Shown: positions 1-8,369 of the stretch, piece after piece | How positions within the stretch are numbered: the stretch's first letter is position 1 | Layout: every line of letters starts with the position of its first letter | Source: JAJDXW01 sp965214795 | GTDB taxonomy: Bacteria; Pseudomonadota; Gammaproteobacteria; HK1 | Assembly (NCBI GenBank): GCA_965214795.1 | Contig: OZ243976.1 | Location: forward strand, 4,402,001 to 4,466,000 | Length of the DNA: 64,000 nt | Direction of reading: 5' to 3' | Made by a program: the position numbers and the translations under genes | The notes under the pieces: generated by a model | Seen by the model: only the letters and a program-made list of their open reading frames with translations | What the model was told of the DNA's origin: nothing | Database searches by the model: none

Positions 1-2
1 CC

Positions 3-227
3 GGGGTCATCGACTCGACGAACAACTTCGTCGAGCACCCCGAGCTGGTGGCGCAGCGGATCGAGCAGTTCACCCGGATCGTGGGCCCGGACCGGGTCAT
101 CGCCGGCACCGACTGCGGCTTCGGGACGTTCGCCGGCTTCGGGTCGGTGGATCCGGACATCACCTACGTGAAGCTCGCGGCGCTCGCCGAGGGCGCGGCC
201 ATCGCCTCGGCGCGGGCGGCGGCGTAG
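3..227 (+). CDS. MetE-like (cobalamin-independent methionine synthase family) C-terminal fragment
   Basis: The frame is open from base 3 to a TAG at 225-227, giving 74 residues; the 5' part lies outside the window. The tail contains a stretch reading VIDSTNNFVEHPELVAQRI, then RVIAGTDCGFGTF. This matches the end of the MetE/UROD-like barrel, where the Asp-Cys-Gly motif carries the zinc-binding cysteine that activates a thiol for methyl transfer. Family members act as homocysteine methyltransferases or as related thiol alkyltransferases; the fragment cannot say which. The family call is good; the exact substrate is unknown. Confidence 0.7.
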   Translation, partial: GVIDSTNNFVEHPELVAQRIEQFTRIVGPDRVIAGTDCGFGTFAGFGSVDPDITYVKLAALAEGAAIASARAAA

Positions 228-248
228 CCCGGCGTGCGTCCGACCGGA

Positions 249-330
249 GCTGTCGAAACGGCTTGAGCGAGTACGGCCCGTCACCGCGCGGGGAGCGGCG
301 TCCGCAGCGCAAAGCGGGTGAGATTTCCGG
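249..330 (+). repeat. 82-bp dispersed repeat, copy A
   Basis: This segment matches 13579-13660 in the same orientation, with about 65 of 82 positions identical in an ungapped hand alignment. It lies in the gap between two convergent genes. Its 3' end resembles the arm of the inverted repeat seen around copy B. It is probably a non-coding repetitive element; its nature is unknown. Confidence 0.55.
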
Positions 331-417
331 AGGCGCAGCTCCCTGTCGGCCGCCCGCCGGGCGGGCGTCCGGCCCGTCCGGCCGGCTCGCGAGGGCTCCG
401 GCCCGGGAGAACCCCCT

Positions 418-1416
418 TCAGGGGGCCGGGGCGCACGCCTCGATGGCGGCGAGGAACCGCTCTTTCGCATCGGGGCCGCGGGCGAAGGGGCTGATGATGG
501 GTAGGTCGAGGCCCGAATCGCGATAGGCGTCGAGCCGCTCGCGGCACTCGTCCGGCGTTCCGGCGATGCCGGTCGCGGCGATCATCTCGTCGGTCACCGC
601 CCGCGCCGCGCCCGCCGAATCGCCCGCCGCCCACGCCCGCGCGACCGCGGCCGCCTCGGCGGGAAAGCCGCTCTCCGCGAGCAGGCGGTTGTAGCGGGGA
701 AAGAAGCCCGCGTAGAAGGCGAGACCGGGCCGGGCGGCGGCGAGGGCCGCTTCCCGGTCCGCGGAGACGCTCGCGGGCAGCAGGGAGGTCACCTCGATGG
801 CGGCCGCGTCGCGCCCCACCCGGGCGGCGCCCGCCCTGACCCGGGCCCGCGCCGCCGCCGCGCTCGCGAGCGTGCTCCGGGTGAGGATCACGCCGTCCGC
901 GATCTCGCCGCAGAGCTCCAGCATCTTCGGGAACAAAGCGGAGAGATAGACGGGCGGCTCCCCGCGCAGGGGCCGGAACCAGAGCTTGAAGCCTTCGATC
1001 CGGACCGTCTCCCCCGCATGACGGACCTCGCCCTCCCGGAGCAGGGTGCGGACGATCGCCACCGTATCGCGGACGCGATCGAGCGGCCGCGCGTACTCGA
1101 CGCCGTGCTCGGGCCCGACCTGGACGCGGTGGCTCGACCCGAGCCCGAGGACGAACCGCCCCCCCGAGAGCTCGTCCACCGTCGCCGCCGACATCGCGAT
1201 CGTGGGAGCGGTGCGGACGAACACACTGCTGATGGCGGTGCCGAGCCGGAGGCGGCGGGTTCGGAGCGCGCAGGCGGCGAGGATCGCGAATTGGTCACCG
1301 CCGTGCCCCTCGGCGACCCATATCGATTCGTAGCCGAGTGACTCGGCCCGCTCCGCGCAGTCGGCGATCTCGCAAGCGGTGAGCCCGCCGGAGAACGCGA
1401 TCCCGATCCTCGACAC
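418..1416 (-). CDS. LLM-class flavin-dependent oxidoreductase
   Basis: This 332-residue protein is a luciferase-like monooxygenase (TIM barrel using FMN or F420). It has the typical N-terminal strand VSRIGIAFSGG, then AERAESLGYESIWVAEGHGG, LRLGTAISSVFVRTAPTIA and the GGRFVLGLGSS motif. A C-terminal GTPDECRERLDAYRDSG follows. The GTG at 1416 was chosen because homology starts there and AAAGGA lies about 8 nt upstream; the longer open frame to 1746 has unnatural composition. It is one of three paralogues here, the others at 2285 and 8370. The substrate is unknown. Members often oxidise or reduce small ring compounds, which would fit the neighbouring amidohydrolase and transporter. Confidence 0.85.
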   Translation of the reverse strand: MSRIGIAFSGGLTACEIADCAERAESLGYESIWVAEGHGGDQFAILAACALRTRRLRLGTAISSVFVRTAPTIAMSAATVDELSGGRFVLGLGSSHRVQVGPEHGVEYARPLDRVRDTVAIVRTLLREGEVRHAGETVRIEGFKLWFRPLRGEPPVYLSALFPKMLELCGEIADGVILTRSTLASAAAARARVRAGAARVGRDAAAIEVTSLLPASVSADREAALAAARPGLAFYAGFFPRYNRLLAESGFPAEAAAVARAWAAGDSAGAARAVTDEMIAATGIAGTPDECRERLDAYRDSGLDLPIISPFARGPDAKERFLAAIEACAPAP

Positions 1417-2284
1417 TGCTTGACGTCCTTTCCGGGAGCCGCCCCGGCCGTGGAGGGAACGAAGCGGGTACCTGCTCGATGGTTCGGACCCCACCGGAGC
1501 CGGGCTTCCCCCGATCAGGAGTATAGTCTGCGTCCGCGCGAGCCGCGCCGGAGGTCCGCGAGGCGGGAGGGCCATCCCGGGCCGGGCGGACAGCGGAGCC
1601 GCAGGCCGATGAGATGGCCCCCTCCCCAAGGCTGATCTGTTCTCGGATGTCCCCGATGGCCGCCGGACAGCGTAGCTCCTTGATGCAGAATCTCTTTCTC
1701 CGGTTGACGACGACTTCGGGTGAAGAGATCCGAGGTCGATCAGCAATTCTCATTTTGCTCGTCGGGTCCCGCTGCCGGACCGGCACGGCCGTCGATCTGC
1801 CCCCCGATCTGCCCCGGATCGAGTCGCAAGGAGAAGACGGCTTGCGGCTCAGGGTGAAGTCAGGTGCCAAAATGAGAACTGCTGGATTTCGATATAAATT
1901 ATTCAATTTATTGGATAAAATCGAGAAAATAAATCAGTCTTGATCCCTTCCCTCACTTCCTTCTTCGGCGTCGGGCGCGCCGGGATGGACGTTCATCGAG
2001 CCATCCGCGAGAGGCGGGTGGGGGGAGACCGTGAACGAGACGACGACAGTGGACCAGGTATCATGCGGATTCATGCCTCCCGCCCCCGACACGTCAAGGC
2101 CATGCGATTCATGGGTCGGATTCATCGGGCGGTACGACCCCGCCTCGCTCCCTGCCCGCCCGAGGAGCTTCGAGGTCCATCCGGGACGGTAGTGTGAAGC
2201 GGCCCTGGGCAAGGCGGTCACCCGAGGCCCCTGGTTCCGGTGAACGGTGCTGGTGGAGTTGACGTCCGGAATGCGACAACGGCC
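1417..2284. other. 868-bp intergenic region between divergent LLM genes
   Basis: No credible gene is seen here. The open frames show skewed composition and no recognisable domain. The region holds an inverted repeat (1741-1883) and a conspicuous A+T-rich island at about 1882-1945 in otherwise G+C-rich DNA. It separates a minus-strand gene from a plus-strand gene, so promoters for both are expected here; no convincing -35/-10 pair was identified. Confidence 0.5.
1741..1883. repeat. Inverted repeat flanking a 109-bp core (possible IS or MITE remnant)
   Basis: The left arm CAGCAATTCTCATTTTGC (1741-1758) is the reverse complement of the right arm CCAAAATGAGAACTGCTG (1866-1883) except for two positions. 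An A+T-rich tract follows the right arm. The arms resemble terminal repeats of insertion sequences in style, but no transposase is present. It may be a solo remnant, a MITE or a regulatory palindrome. Confidence 0.45.
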
Positions 2285-3286
2285 ATGAATCCCATCGGGT
2301 TCGGCTTTCTGGATCGACCTGGGGTCGCCGAACAGGTGCGTCTCGCGCAAAAGGCCGAGGCACTCGGCTACGACTCGCTCTGGGTGACCGAGACCCGGCT
2401 CGCGCGCGATGCGTTCTCCGTCCTCGGAGCGATGGCCGCGACGACTCGCCGCATTCGCCTCGGGACCGGCATCGTCAACTCCTGGACCCGCGGTCCCGCC
2501 CTCATGGCGATGAGCTTCGCCACCCTCTCGAACCTCGCGCCGGGGCGGATCGGGGCGGGCCTCGGAGCGTATTGGGACCCGCTCGCCTGGAAGCAGGGGA
2601 TCGATCGCGCCAAGCCCGTCACCCAGATGCGGGAGTACGTCGGCGTGCTGCGGCGGTTGCTCGCGCTCGAGGAAGGCGTCACGTTCGAAGGCGAGTTCGT
2701 CCGGGTGCGGGACCTCACCCTCGATCTCGGCCACGGCGATCCACGGGTCCCGCCCCAGGTCAGGATATTCATCGGCCCCACCGGGCCCCGGATGATGGAA
2801 CTCGCCGGCGAACTCGCGGACGGGGCGCTCATCAACGGCATCCTGCCCCCCGCCTACACCCGGCGGTCGCTCGCGCACATGGCGGCGGGAGCCCGGCGCG
2901 CCGGCCGGGACCTCGCCGACCTCGAGAAGCTCCAGCTCGTCAACATCTCTATGGACCGCGACCCGGAGAAGGCCCGTTTCGATGCCAAGCGCCTCGTCAC
3001 CCAGTACCTCGGACAGCAGCCGCACTTCGCGAAGGCCCTCGACTACCCGGCCGACCGGCTCGCCGAGATCAAGGCGGTGATGGGGGGATGGCCTCCCCGT
3101 CCGGGCGGCGTCGAGGACGCGATGGGGCTCGTCGACGACACCCTGGTGAGCGACCTCATCGCCCACGGCACGCCCGAGGAGTGCGTCGCGAGCGCGGAAC
3201 GCTGGCTGCGCGAGGGCCTCGATCAGCTCGTGCTGATCCCGCTCAGCCGCAACTACGACGAGATCCTCGAGGTGTTCGCGCCATGA
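2285..3286 (+). CDS. LLM-class flavin/F420-dependent oxidoreductase
   Basis: This 333-residue luciferase-like TIM-barrel protein begins MNPIGFGFLDRPG, then shows AQKAEALGYDSLWVTETR, RRIRLGTGIVNSW, a glycine-rich GRIGAGLGAYWDP and IGPTGPRMMELAGELADGALINGIL. The C-terminal HGTPEECVASAERWLREGLDQL is typical. The internal ATG at 2285 is preferred over the GTG at 2240 because family similarity begins there. The order resembles 5,10-methylenetetrahydromethanopterin-reductase-like members, so F420 or FMN is the likely cofactor. An amidohydrolase follows about 140 bp downstream on the same strand, suggesting co-transcription. The substrate is not determinable from sequence. Confidence 0.85.
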   Translation: MNPIGFGFLDRPGVAEQVRLAQKAEALGYDSLWVTETRLARDAFSVLGAMAATTRRIRLGTGIVNSWTRGPALMAMSFATLSNLAPGRIGAGLGAYWDPLAWKQGIDRAKPVTQMREYVGVLRRLLALEEGVTFEGEFVRVRDLTLDLGHGDPRVPPQVRIFIGPTGPRMMELAGELADGALINGILPPAYTRRSLAHMAAGARRAGRDLADLEKLQLVNISMDRDPEKARFDAKRLVTQYLGQQPHFAKALDYPADRLAEIKAVMGGWPPRPGGVEDAMGLVDDTLVSDLIAHGTPEECVASAERWLREGLDQLVLIPLSRNYDEILEVFAP

Positions 3287-3428
3287 TCCGCGCCTCGGGC
3301 CCGCCTTTCCCGCAGCGGCCGCGGCGCCGGCAACCACCGCGACGCCGGGAGTGGCAGCTACGCCGACAACGGCCCCGGCGGCCGCAACGGCCGCATCCCG
3401 CGCAGCGGCCCGGACATCGGGTCGCGCC

Positions 3429-4724
3429 GTGAACCGGGCGGATCCGGCCGCGCTCTCCGGCGCCGTCGAGGGGCGTCTCGCCTTCGCGGAACGCCTGTTC
3501 GACGCCATTCGCGCGGAGACGGCGGACACCACGGGGGTGACCCGTCCCGCCTGGAGCACGGAGGACGCGAGCGCGGCCCGGATCGTCGCCGCGGCGGCGT
3601 GCGAACTGGGGCTCGAGGTCGGGTACGACATCGCGGGGAACCTCCGATGCACGCTGCCCGGCGCGGACCGCGGCGCACCCGGAGTGCTCACCGGCTCGCA
3701 CCTCGACTCGGTCCCCACCGGGGGGCACTACGACGGACTCGCCGGGGTGATCGCCGGCCTCGTGACCCTCGCCGCGTTCCGCGACGTCGGGGTGACCCCC
3801 GCCTGCGACCTGACGGTGGCCGGGCTGCGGGGAGAGGAGAGCGTCTGGTACGGGATCGCGTACGTCGGCAGCCGAATTGCGGTCGGCTCGCTGCCGCTCG
3901 AGGAGCTCGATCGGCTGCGCCGCGACGACACCGGCCGGACCCTCGCCGAGCACATGGCGGAGGTCGGCGTGGAGGTGGACGCGCTCCGCTCCGCGCCCGC
4001 GGCTCCGGTTTCGCCGGAGAACACGCGAGCCTTTCTCGAGCTCCACATCGAGCAGGGTCCGGTGTTGGTCGGCGAAGGACTTCCCGTCGGCATTCCGACC
4101 ACCATTCGCGGCAACGTCCGGTTCCCCTACGCCCGCTGCACGGGGCGCTACGGGCATTCCGGGGCGACCCCGCGGGAGTGGCGCCACGACGCCGCCCTCG
4201 CCGTGGTGGAGCTCGTGCGGACCCTCGACGAGCTCTGGGTCGAGCGGGAGGCGGACGGCGTGCCGGACACCGTATTCACGGTCGGGAAGCTCTTCACCGA
4301 TCCCGCCCACCACGCCATGACCAAGGTGCCGGGGCGATGCGACTTCTCCCTCAACTTCGGTGGTACCACGAAAGAGTTCCTCGCCGAATGCCGGGACCGC
4401 ACTCGCCTGCTCGCCGAACGGATCGGCCGCGAGCGCCGGGTGGAGTTCGCGCTCGGCGAGTGCGTCGGCTCGGATCCGACTCCCCTTGATCCGGGACTTC
4501 GCAGCCGGCTCCGGAAGAGCTGCGAATCGCTCGGCCTCCCGGTCCGGGAGTTCGCCACCGTCGGCCACGACGCCTCGATCTTCGCCCGGGCCGGGATCCC
4601 CGCCGCCATGGTGCTGGTGCGCAACGCCCACGGAAGCCACAATCCGGACGAAGCGATGGACCTCGCGGACTTCGGCGAAGGGACGAAGGTCCTGGCCGAC
4701 GCCATCGCCGCGCTGGTGGTCTGA
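3429..4724 (+). CDS. M20-family allantoate / N-carbamoyl-L-amino-acid amidohydrolase
   Basis: This 431-residue binuclear metal hydrolase carries the complete hydantoinase/carbamoylase signature. GSHLDSVPTGGHYDGLAG supplies the H and two D ligands, and LRGEESVWYG supplies the Glu pair. ELHIEQGPVL and GRYGHSGATP supply further H residues, and the C-terminal NAHGSHNPDEAMDL supplies the last His. It removes a carbamoyl or ureido group from N-carbamoyl amino acids or allantoate, releasing CO2 and ammonia. The start is uncertain: GTG 3429 is used because the preceding 26 codons (from GTG 3351) are low-complexity Ala/Thr/Pro. The neighbours (LLM oxidoreductase, ABC transporter, and hyuA/B far downstream) fit breakdown of cyclic ureides or pyrimidines. 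Confidence 0.85.
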   Translation: MNRADPAALSGAVEGRLAFAERLFDAIRAETADTTGVTRPAWSTEDASAARIVAAAACELGLEVGYDIAGNLRCTLPGADRGAPGVLTGSHLDSVPTGGHYDGLAGVIAGLVTLAAFRDVGVTPACDLTVAGLRGEESVWYGIAYVGSRIAVGSLPLEELDRLRRDDTGRTLAEHMAEVGVEVDALRSAPAAPVSPENTRAFLELHIEQGPVLVGEGLPVGIPTTIRGNVRFPYARCTGRYGHSGATPREWRHDAALAVVELVRTLDELWVEREADGVPDTVFTVGKLFTDPAHHAMTKVPGRCDFSLNFGGTTKEFLAECRDRTRLLAERIGRERRVEFALGECVGSDPTPLDPGLRSRLRKSCESLGLPVREFATVGHDASIFARAGIPAAMVLVRNAHGSHNPDEAMDLADFGEGTKVLADAIAALVV

Positions 4725-4768
4725 GCCTCTGTCCTCACCCTCGCCTCGCCCAAGGCCATTTCACGCTG

Positions 4769-4897
4769 CAGGTCGGGTTAGCCGAAGGCGTAACCAGACA
4801 GCACGCCGGGGAGTGTCCCGGGCGCCGTGGAACTTGGGGAGGCGTTGCCCGTTGGTGGCGCCGCTGTCGGACTACGCTGAGCGAATCCGACCTGCAC
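4769..4897. repeat. REP-like palindrome pair 1
   Basis: Two oppositely oriented copies of a REP-like unit occur: 4769-4799 (CAGGTCGGGTTAGCC...GTAACCAGAC) and 4866-4897 (GTCGGACTACGCTGAGCG then AATCCGACCTGCAC). Each can fold into a hairpin through its TCGGAT/ATCCGA arms. Related copies occur near 56.2, 58.1-58.2 and 59.4-59.5 kb. They are extragenic, as expected of REP sequences. Confidence 0.65.
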
Positions 4898-4943
4898 GGG
4901 ACCAATCCGATCTGCTTGGGGCCAATCCCATCTGCACGGGGCG
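4884..4943 (+). repeat. Three 20-bp tandem repeats upstream of an ABC transporter operon
   Basis: Three units in exact 20-bp phase lie at 4884-4903, 4904-4923 and 4924-4943. Each has the form AATCC(G/C)A(C/T)CTGC(A/T)(C/T)GGG followed by a short variable tail. The first overlaps the REP copy. They end about 110 bp before the solute-binding gene, so they could be an expanded REP half or an operator array read by a regulator. No regulator gene is adjacent. Confidence 0.5.
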
Positions 4944-5051
4944 GGCACCGTAGCGTGAAACAGTTCCGGGCCTTGCCCGGTGCTTTGCTCCGGTTCGCGG
5001 GCGCGATCTGCGAGAATCCGGACCTCCACAACCGGAACCGAGGAGATTGAG

Positions 5052-5900
5052 ATGCGAATTCGCTTCCGAACCTGCGCGAGTCTCCTGGCCGCCGCCGGCG
5101 CGCTGGCGATAGCCGCAACCGCCTCGGCCGCCGACAAGCTGGTGGTCGCGGCGGACGTCGGCTACGCGCCGCACGTCATGGCCAAGCCCGAAGGCGGCTT
5201 CGAGGGCTACAACGTCGACATGATCGAGGAGATCGCGCGGCGCCTTGGCATCGAGTACGAGATCGTGGATCAGGAGTGGTCCGGGATCTTCGCGGGCCTC
5301 AATGCGAAGAAGTACGACTTCATCATCGCCCCGACCACCGTCACCCCCGAGCGGGCGGAGAGGATGCTGTTCATGGAAGGCTACCTCGACAGCGAGATCG
5401 TGTTCCTGGTGCAGAACGACGCGCCGGAGGTCACGAGCCTCGAGGAGCTCGGCGGCAAGATCATCTCCGTCAACAAGGGCAACGTCTACGACAAGTGGGC
5501 GACCGAGCGGATGGAGCAGTACGGCTGGACCATGCAGCGCTACGGCAAGAACGCAGACGCGATTCAGGCCGTGCTCTCCGGGCGGGCGTTCGCGAACATC
5601 GCGAGCGGCAGCGCGTCCGGATGGGCTGCGAAACAGAACCCGCGGCTCAAGACCTCCATCGCGGTCAATACGGGGAGGGTGTTCTCCACACCGTTCCGTC
5701 TGGACGACGCCGCGACCCGCAACCGGGTCGAGCGGGTGGTCGAGTGCATGAAGCTCGACGGGTTCTTCTCGAAGCTGCACGAGAAGTGGTTTGCGGGGCC
5801 CGCCGCGCCCGGCTCGTCCATGGTCACCGTGGATCCCGGCTTCGGGGCTCCGGGAGTGAACGGGTACGACGCGACGACCCACGAGCCCGAGTGCGGCTGA
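5052..5900 (+). CDS. Polar amino-acid-type ABC transporter substrate-binding protein
   Basis: This is a 282-residue periplasmic binding protein of the SBP_bac_3 family. A Sec signal (MRIRFRTCASLLAAAGALAIA, cleaved near ATASAA) precedes DKLVVAADVGYAPHVM and the family hallmark EGYNVDMIEEIARRLG. FIIAPTTVTPERAERMLF then contributes to the ligand pocket. The ATG at 5052 has GAGGAG 8 nt upstream; the frame is open further up to 4980 but that part lacks signal-peptide character. It heads an SBP-ATPase-permease-permease operon. The ligand is likely an amino acid or related small polar nitrogenous compound; the neighbouring amidohydrolase hints at a ureido compound, which is an inference. Confidence 0.9.
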   Translation: MRIRFRTCASLLAAAGALAIAATASAADKLVVAADVGYAPHVMAKPEGGFEGYNVDMIEEIARRLGIEYEIVDQEWSGIFAGLNAKKYDFIIAPTTVTPERAERMLFMEGYLDSEIVFLVQNDAPEVTSLEELGGKIISVNKGNVYDKWATERMEQYGWTMQRYGKNADAIQAVLSGRAFANIASGSASGWAAKQNPRLKTSIAVNTGRVFSTPFRLDDAATRNRVERVVECMKLDGFFSKLHEKWFAGPAAPGSSMVTVDPGFGAPGVNGYDATTHEPECG

Positions 5901-6193
5901 GGTCCCCGCCGTCATCGTTCCGCCCGCCGCGGGGCGGGCGGAACGGCGTTGCCCGGAGGGACGGGCGGAGCGGCACTGCCTGGAGCGGGGGGCGGAGCGG
6001 CGCTGCCCGATGGGACGGGCGGTGCACCGCACGCACGGTTCCGCCGATCCCGGACCCCTCCCTGAACCCGGGCCGGAACGCTCGATTCCGGCATCCGGCG
6101 CCCGACACGCACCGCGGACCCCGCCGATGACCGCTCCCGCGCCGGTGACCGCCGCGAAGCCCCCCGTCGAGCACTCTCCGCATTTCCGGTAGC

Positions 6194-6946
6194 GTGCCGA
6201 TGGCCGCACCTCAGCCAATGCTCGACCTCCGGGGCGTGCGCAAGTCGTTCGGGGCCATCGAGGCCCTGAGAGGCATCGATCTCGCGGTCGCGCCCCAGGA
6301 ACTCGTCTTCATCATCGGCCCCTCCGGCTCCGGCAAGAGCACCCTCCTTCGCTGCTGCAACCGCCTCGAGGAACCGACCGCCGGGCAGGTGCTGTTCGAC
6401 GGTGTCGACATCCTCTCGCCCCGCGTCGACATCAACGAGACGCGCCGGCACATCGGGATGGTGTTCCAGTCGTTCAACCTGTATCCGCACCTCACCGCTC
6501 TGGGGAACGTGACGCTGGCCCTTCGCCGGGTGCTCAAGCTCCCCCGGGACGAGGCGAACGAGCGCGGGCGCGCCGCCCTCGGCGGAGTGGGTCTCGCGGA
6601 GCGGGCGGACTCCTGGCCGAACGAGCTCTCCGGCGGGCAGCAGCAGCGGGTCGCGATCGCACGCGCGCTCGCCCTTCAGCCGAAGGTCATGCTCTTCGAC
6701 GAGCCGACGAGCGCCCTCGACCCCGAACTCGTGGGCAGCGTGCTCGACGTGATGCGCCGGATGCGCGAAACGGGGATGACCATGCTCGTGGTCAGCCACG
6801 AAATGGGGTTCGCCCGCGAGGCCGCGGATCGCGTGCTCTTCATGGACGAAGGCGAAGTCGTCGAGGAGGGGGCGCCGGCGAGAATCTTCGAATCCCCCGA
6901 GCACGCACGCACCCGCGAGTTCCTCCGCCGGGTGACCGGGCGCTGA
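6194..6946 (+). CDS. ABC transporter ATP-binding protein (GlnQ/HisP type)
   Basis: This 250-residue ATPase has Walker A GPSGSGKST, Q-loop MVFQSFNLYPHLT, signature LSGGQQQR, Walker B MLFDEPTSALDPE and the switch His in VVSHEMGF. The Q-loop and the VLEVM-like region are typical of polar amino acid importers. GTG 6194 is used; an in-frame ATG lies at 6200. It follows the binding protein after 293 bp of G+C-rich spacer in which no gene is seen, and precedes two permeases, completing the importer on the cytoplasmic side. Confidence 0.93.
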   Translation: MPMAAPQPMLDLRGVRKSFGAIEALRGIDLAVAPQELVFIIGPSGSGKSTLLRCCNRLEEPTAGQVLFDGVDILSPRVDINETRRHIGMVFQSFNLYPHLTALGNVTLALRRVLKLPRDEANERGRAALGGVGLAERADSWPNELSGGQQQRVAIARALALQPKVMLFDEPTSALDPELVGSVLDVMRRMRETGMTMLVVSHEMGFAREAADRVLFMDEGEVVEEGAPARIFESPEHARTREFLRRVTGR

Positions 6947-6971
6947 GGACCCTGGGCGGCGGCGCATCCCC

Positions 6972-7643
6972 GTGAACCGCATCGCGGAGAACTTCTTCGA
7001 CCTCACGGTCATGGCGAAGTACCTGCCGTCGATCCTCGACGGGGTCTGGGTCACCATTCATCTCGCCGTCCTCATCGTGCTGAGCGGGATCGCGCTCGGC
7101 TTCGGGCTGGCCGTCGTGCGGGCGTTCCAGATCCGCCCCGTGAACTGGCTAATCGTGCTCGTGGTCGACGTGTTCCGGGCCCTCCCCCCGATCGTCATCA
7201 TGATCGTCTTCTACTTCGCCCTCCCCTTCGTGGGCATCTCCATGAGCGGGTTCGTGGTCGCCTGGCTTTCGCTCACCCTGGTGCTCGCGTCGTTTGCGGA
7301 AGAGATCTTCTGGACCGGGATCCTGTCCGTCGATCGGGGCCAGTGGGAGGCGGCCCGGTCCACCGGCCTCGGCTTCCTCCGGACCCTGCGGGACGTGGTC
7401 CTGCCCCAGGCGGTCCGGCTCACCATTCCGCCGCTCACGAACCGGACCATCGTGATCACCAAGAGCACGGCCATCGCGTCGGTGGTGGCGGTGCAGGAGA
7501 TTCTCACCCAGGCTAGCGCCGCGCAGGCATTCTCGGCCAACACGACGCCCCTCACCATGGCCGCGGTCGCCTACCTCGTCATCTTTCTGCCGCTCGTCGT
7601 CCTCAGCCGATGGGTGGAGACGCGCTTCGGGTGGAAGCGCTGA
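6972..7643 (+). CDS. Amino-acid ABC transporter permease (HisMQ type), first subunit
   Basis: This 223-residue membrane protein has several hydrophobic helices and the permease EAA-loop equivalent, SVDRGQWEAARSTGLGFLRTLRDVVLPQAVR. This loop docks with the ATPase and is the HisM/GlnP family signature. It starts with GTG at 6972, 25 bp after the ATPase gene, and is followed 8 bp later by a second permease. The two permeases likely form a heterodimeric inner-membrane channel for the substrate captured by the protein encoded at 5052. Confidence 0.9.
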   Translation: MNRIAENFFDLTVMAKYLPSILDGVWVTIHLAVLIVLSGIALGFGLAVVRAFQIRPVNWLIVLVVDVFRALPPIVIMIVFYFALPFVGISMSGFVVAWLSLTLVLASFAEEIFWTGILSVDRGQWEAARSTGLGFLRTLRDVVLPQAVRLTIPPLTNRTIVITKSTAIASVVAVQEILTQASAAQAFSANTTPLTMAAVAYLVIFLPLVVLSRWVETRFGWKR

Positions 7644-7651
7644 GCCGGGCC

Positions 7652-8323
7652 ATGGAAAACCTCCTCTACAACTTCTTCAATCTCGAGATCCTGCTCGAGG
7701 TCCATCCGCTGCTCCTCAAGGGCTTCCGGATGACGATCCAGCTCTGCCTCCTGGTGGTGCCCCTCGGCATTGCCGGCGGGCTCGTCGTGGCGGTCGCCTA
7801 CAGCTTCCACGTCCGTTGGCTCAACTGGCTGCTCATCGCCTACGTCGACTTCTTCCGGTCGTTTCCGCCCCTCGTGCTGCTGATCCTGGTGTTCTACGGG
7901 CTACCCTTCCTCGGTCTCGAGGTGCCGAATCTGATCGCGGTGCTGATCGCATTCCTGCTCAACACGGCGAGCTACTACGGCGAGATCTTCCGCGCCGGGA
8001 TCGAGAGCATCGGCCGGGGGCAGCGGGAGGCGGCCCGTTCGACCGGCCTCACCGGGCTCCGGACCATGGTGTACGTGGTCCTGCCGCAGGCGGTCCGCAA
8101 CGTGCTCCCCGACCTCATCGGCAACACTCTCGAGGTCATCAAGTTCACCGCGCTCGCGAGCGTCGTCGCGCTGCCGGAGCTGCTCCGGATGGGGCGGATC
8201 GCGCAGGGACTCACCTACAACCCGACCCCCCTCATCGCGGTCGCCCTCATCTATCTCGCCCTGCTGTGGCCCATTGTCCGGCTGTTGAGCCGGCTCGAGC
8301 GCCGCACGCTGGCGAAGCGATGA
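7652..8323 (+). CDS. Amino-acid ABC transporter permease (HisMQ type), second subunit
   Basis: This 223-residue paralogue of the preceding gene has the same length and layout, with the docking loop SIGRGQREAARSTGLTGLRTM followed by VVLPQAVRNVLPDL. The ATG at 7652 is chosen because MENLLYNFFNLE gives a normal N-terminus. An in-frame ATG at 7610 would overlap the preceding gene and add a hydrophilic tail. Spacing of 8 bp from the first permease indicates translational coupling. It ends 46 bp before the third LLM oxidoreductase gene, suggesting that transporter and enzyme are co-expressed. Confidence 0.9.
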   Translation: MENLLYNFFNLEILLEVHPLLLKGFRMTIQLCLLVVPLGIAGGLVVAVAYSFHVRWLNWLLIAYVDFFRSFPPLVLLILVFYGLPFLGLEVPNLIAVLIAFLLNTASYYGEIFRAGIESIGRGQREAARSTGLTGLRTMVYVVLPQAVRNVLPDLIGNTLEVIKFTALASVVALPELLRMGRIAQGLTYNPTPLIAVALIYLALLWPIVRLLSRLERRTLAKR

Positions 8324-8369
8324 CCGGCCGGCGGCCGGCGAGACGGGAACGGATCGGAGGAGGAACAGA

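Noticed and set aside
1295..1906. 203-codon minus-strand frame in the LLM intergenic region
   Set aside because: It overlaps the LLM gene in another frame and crosses the inverted repeat. The protein has no recognisable family.
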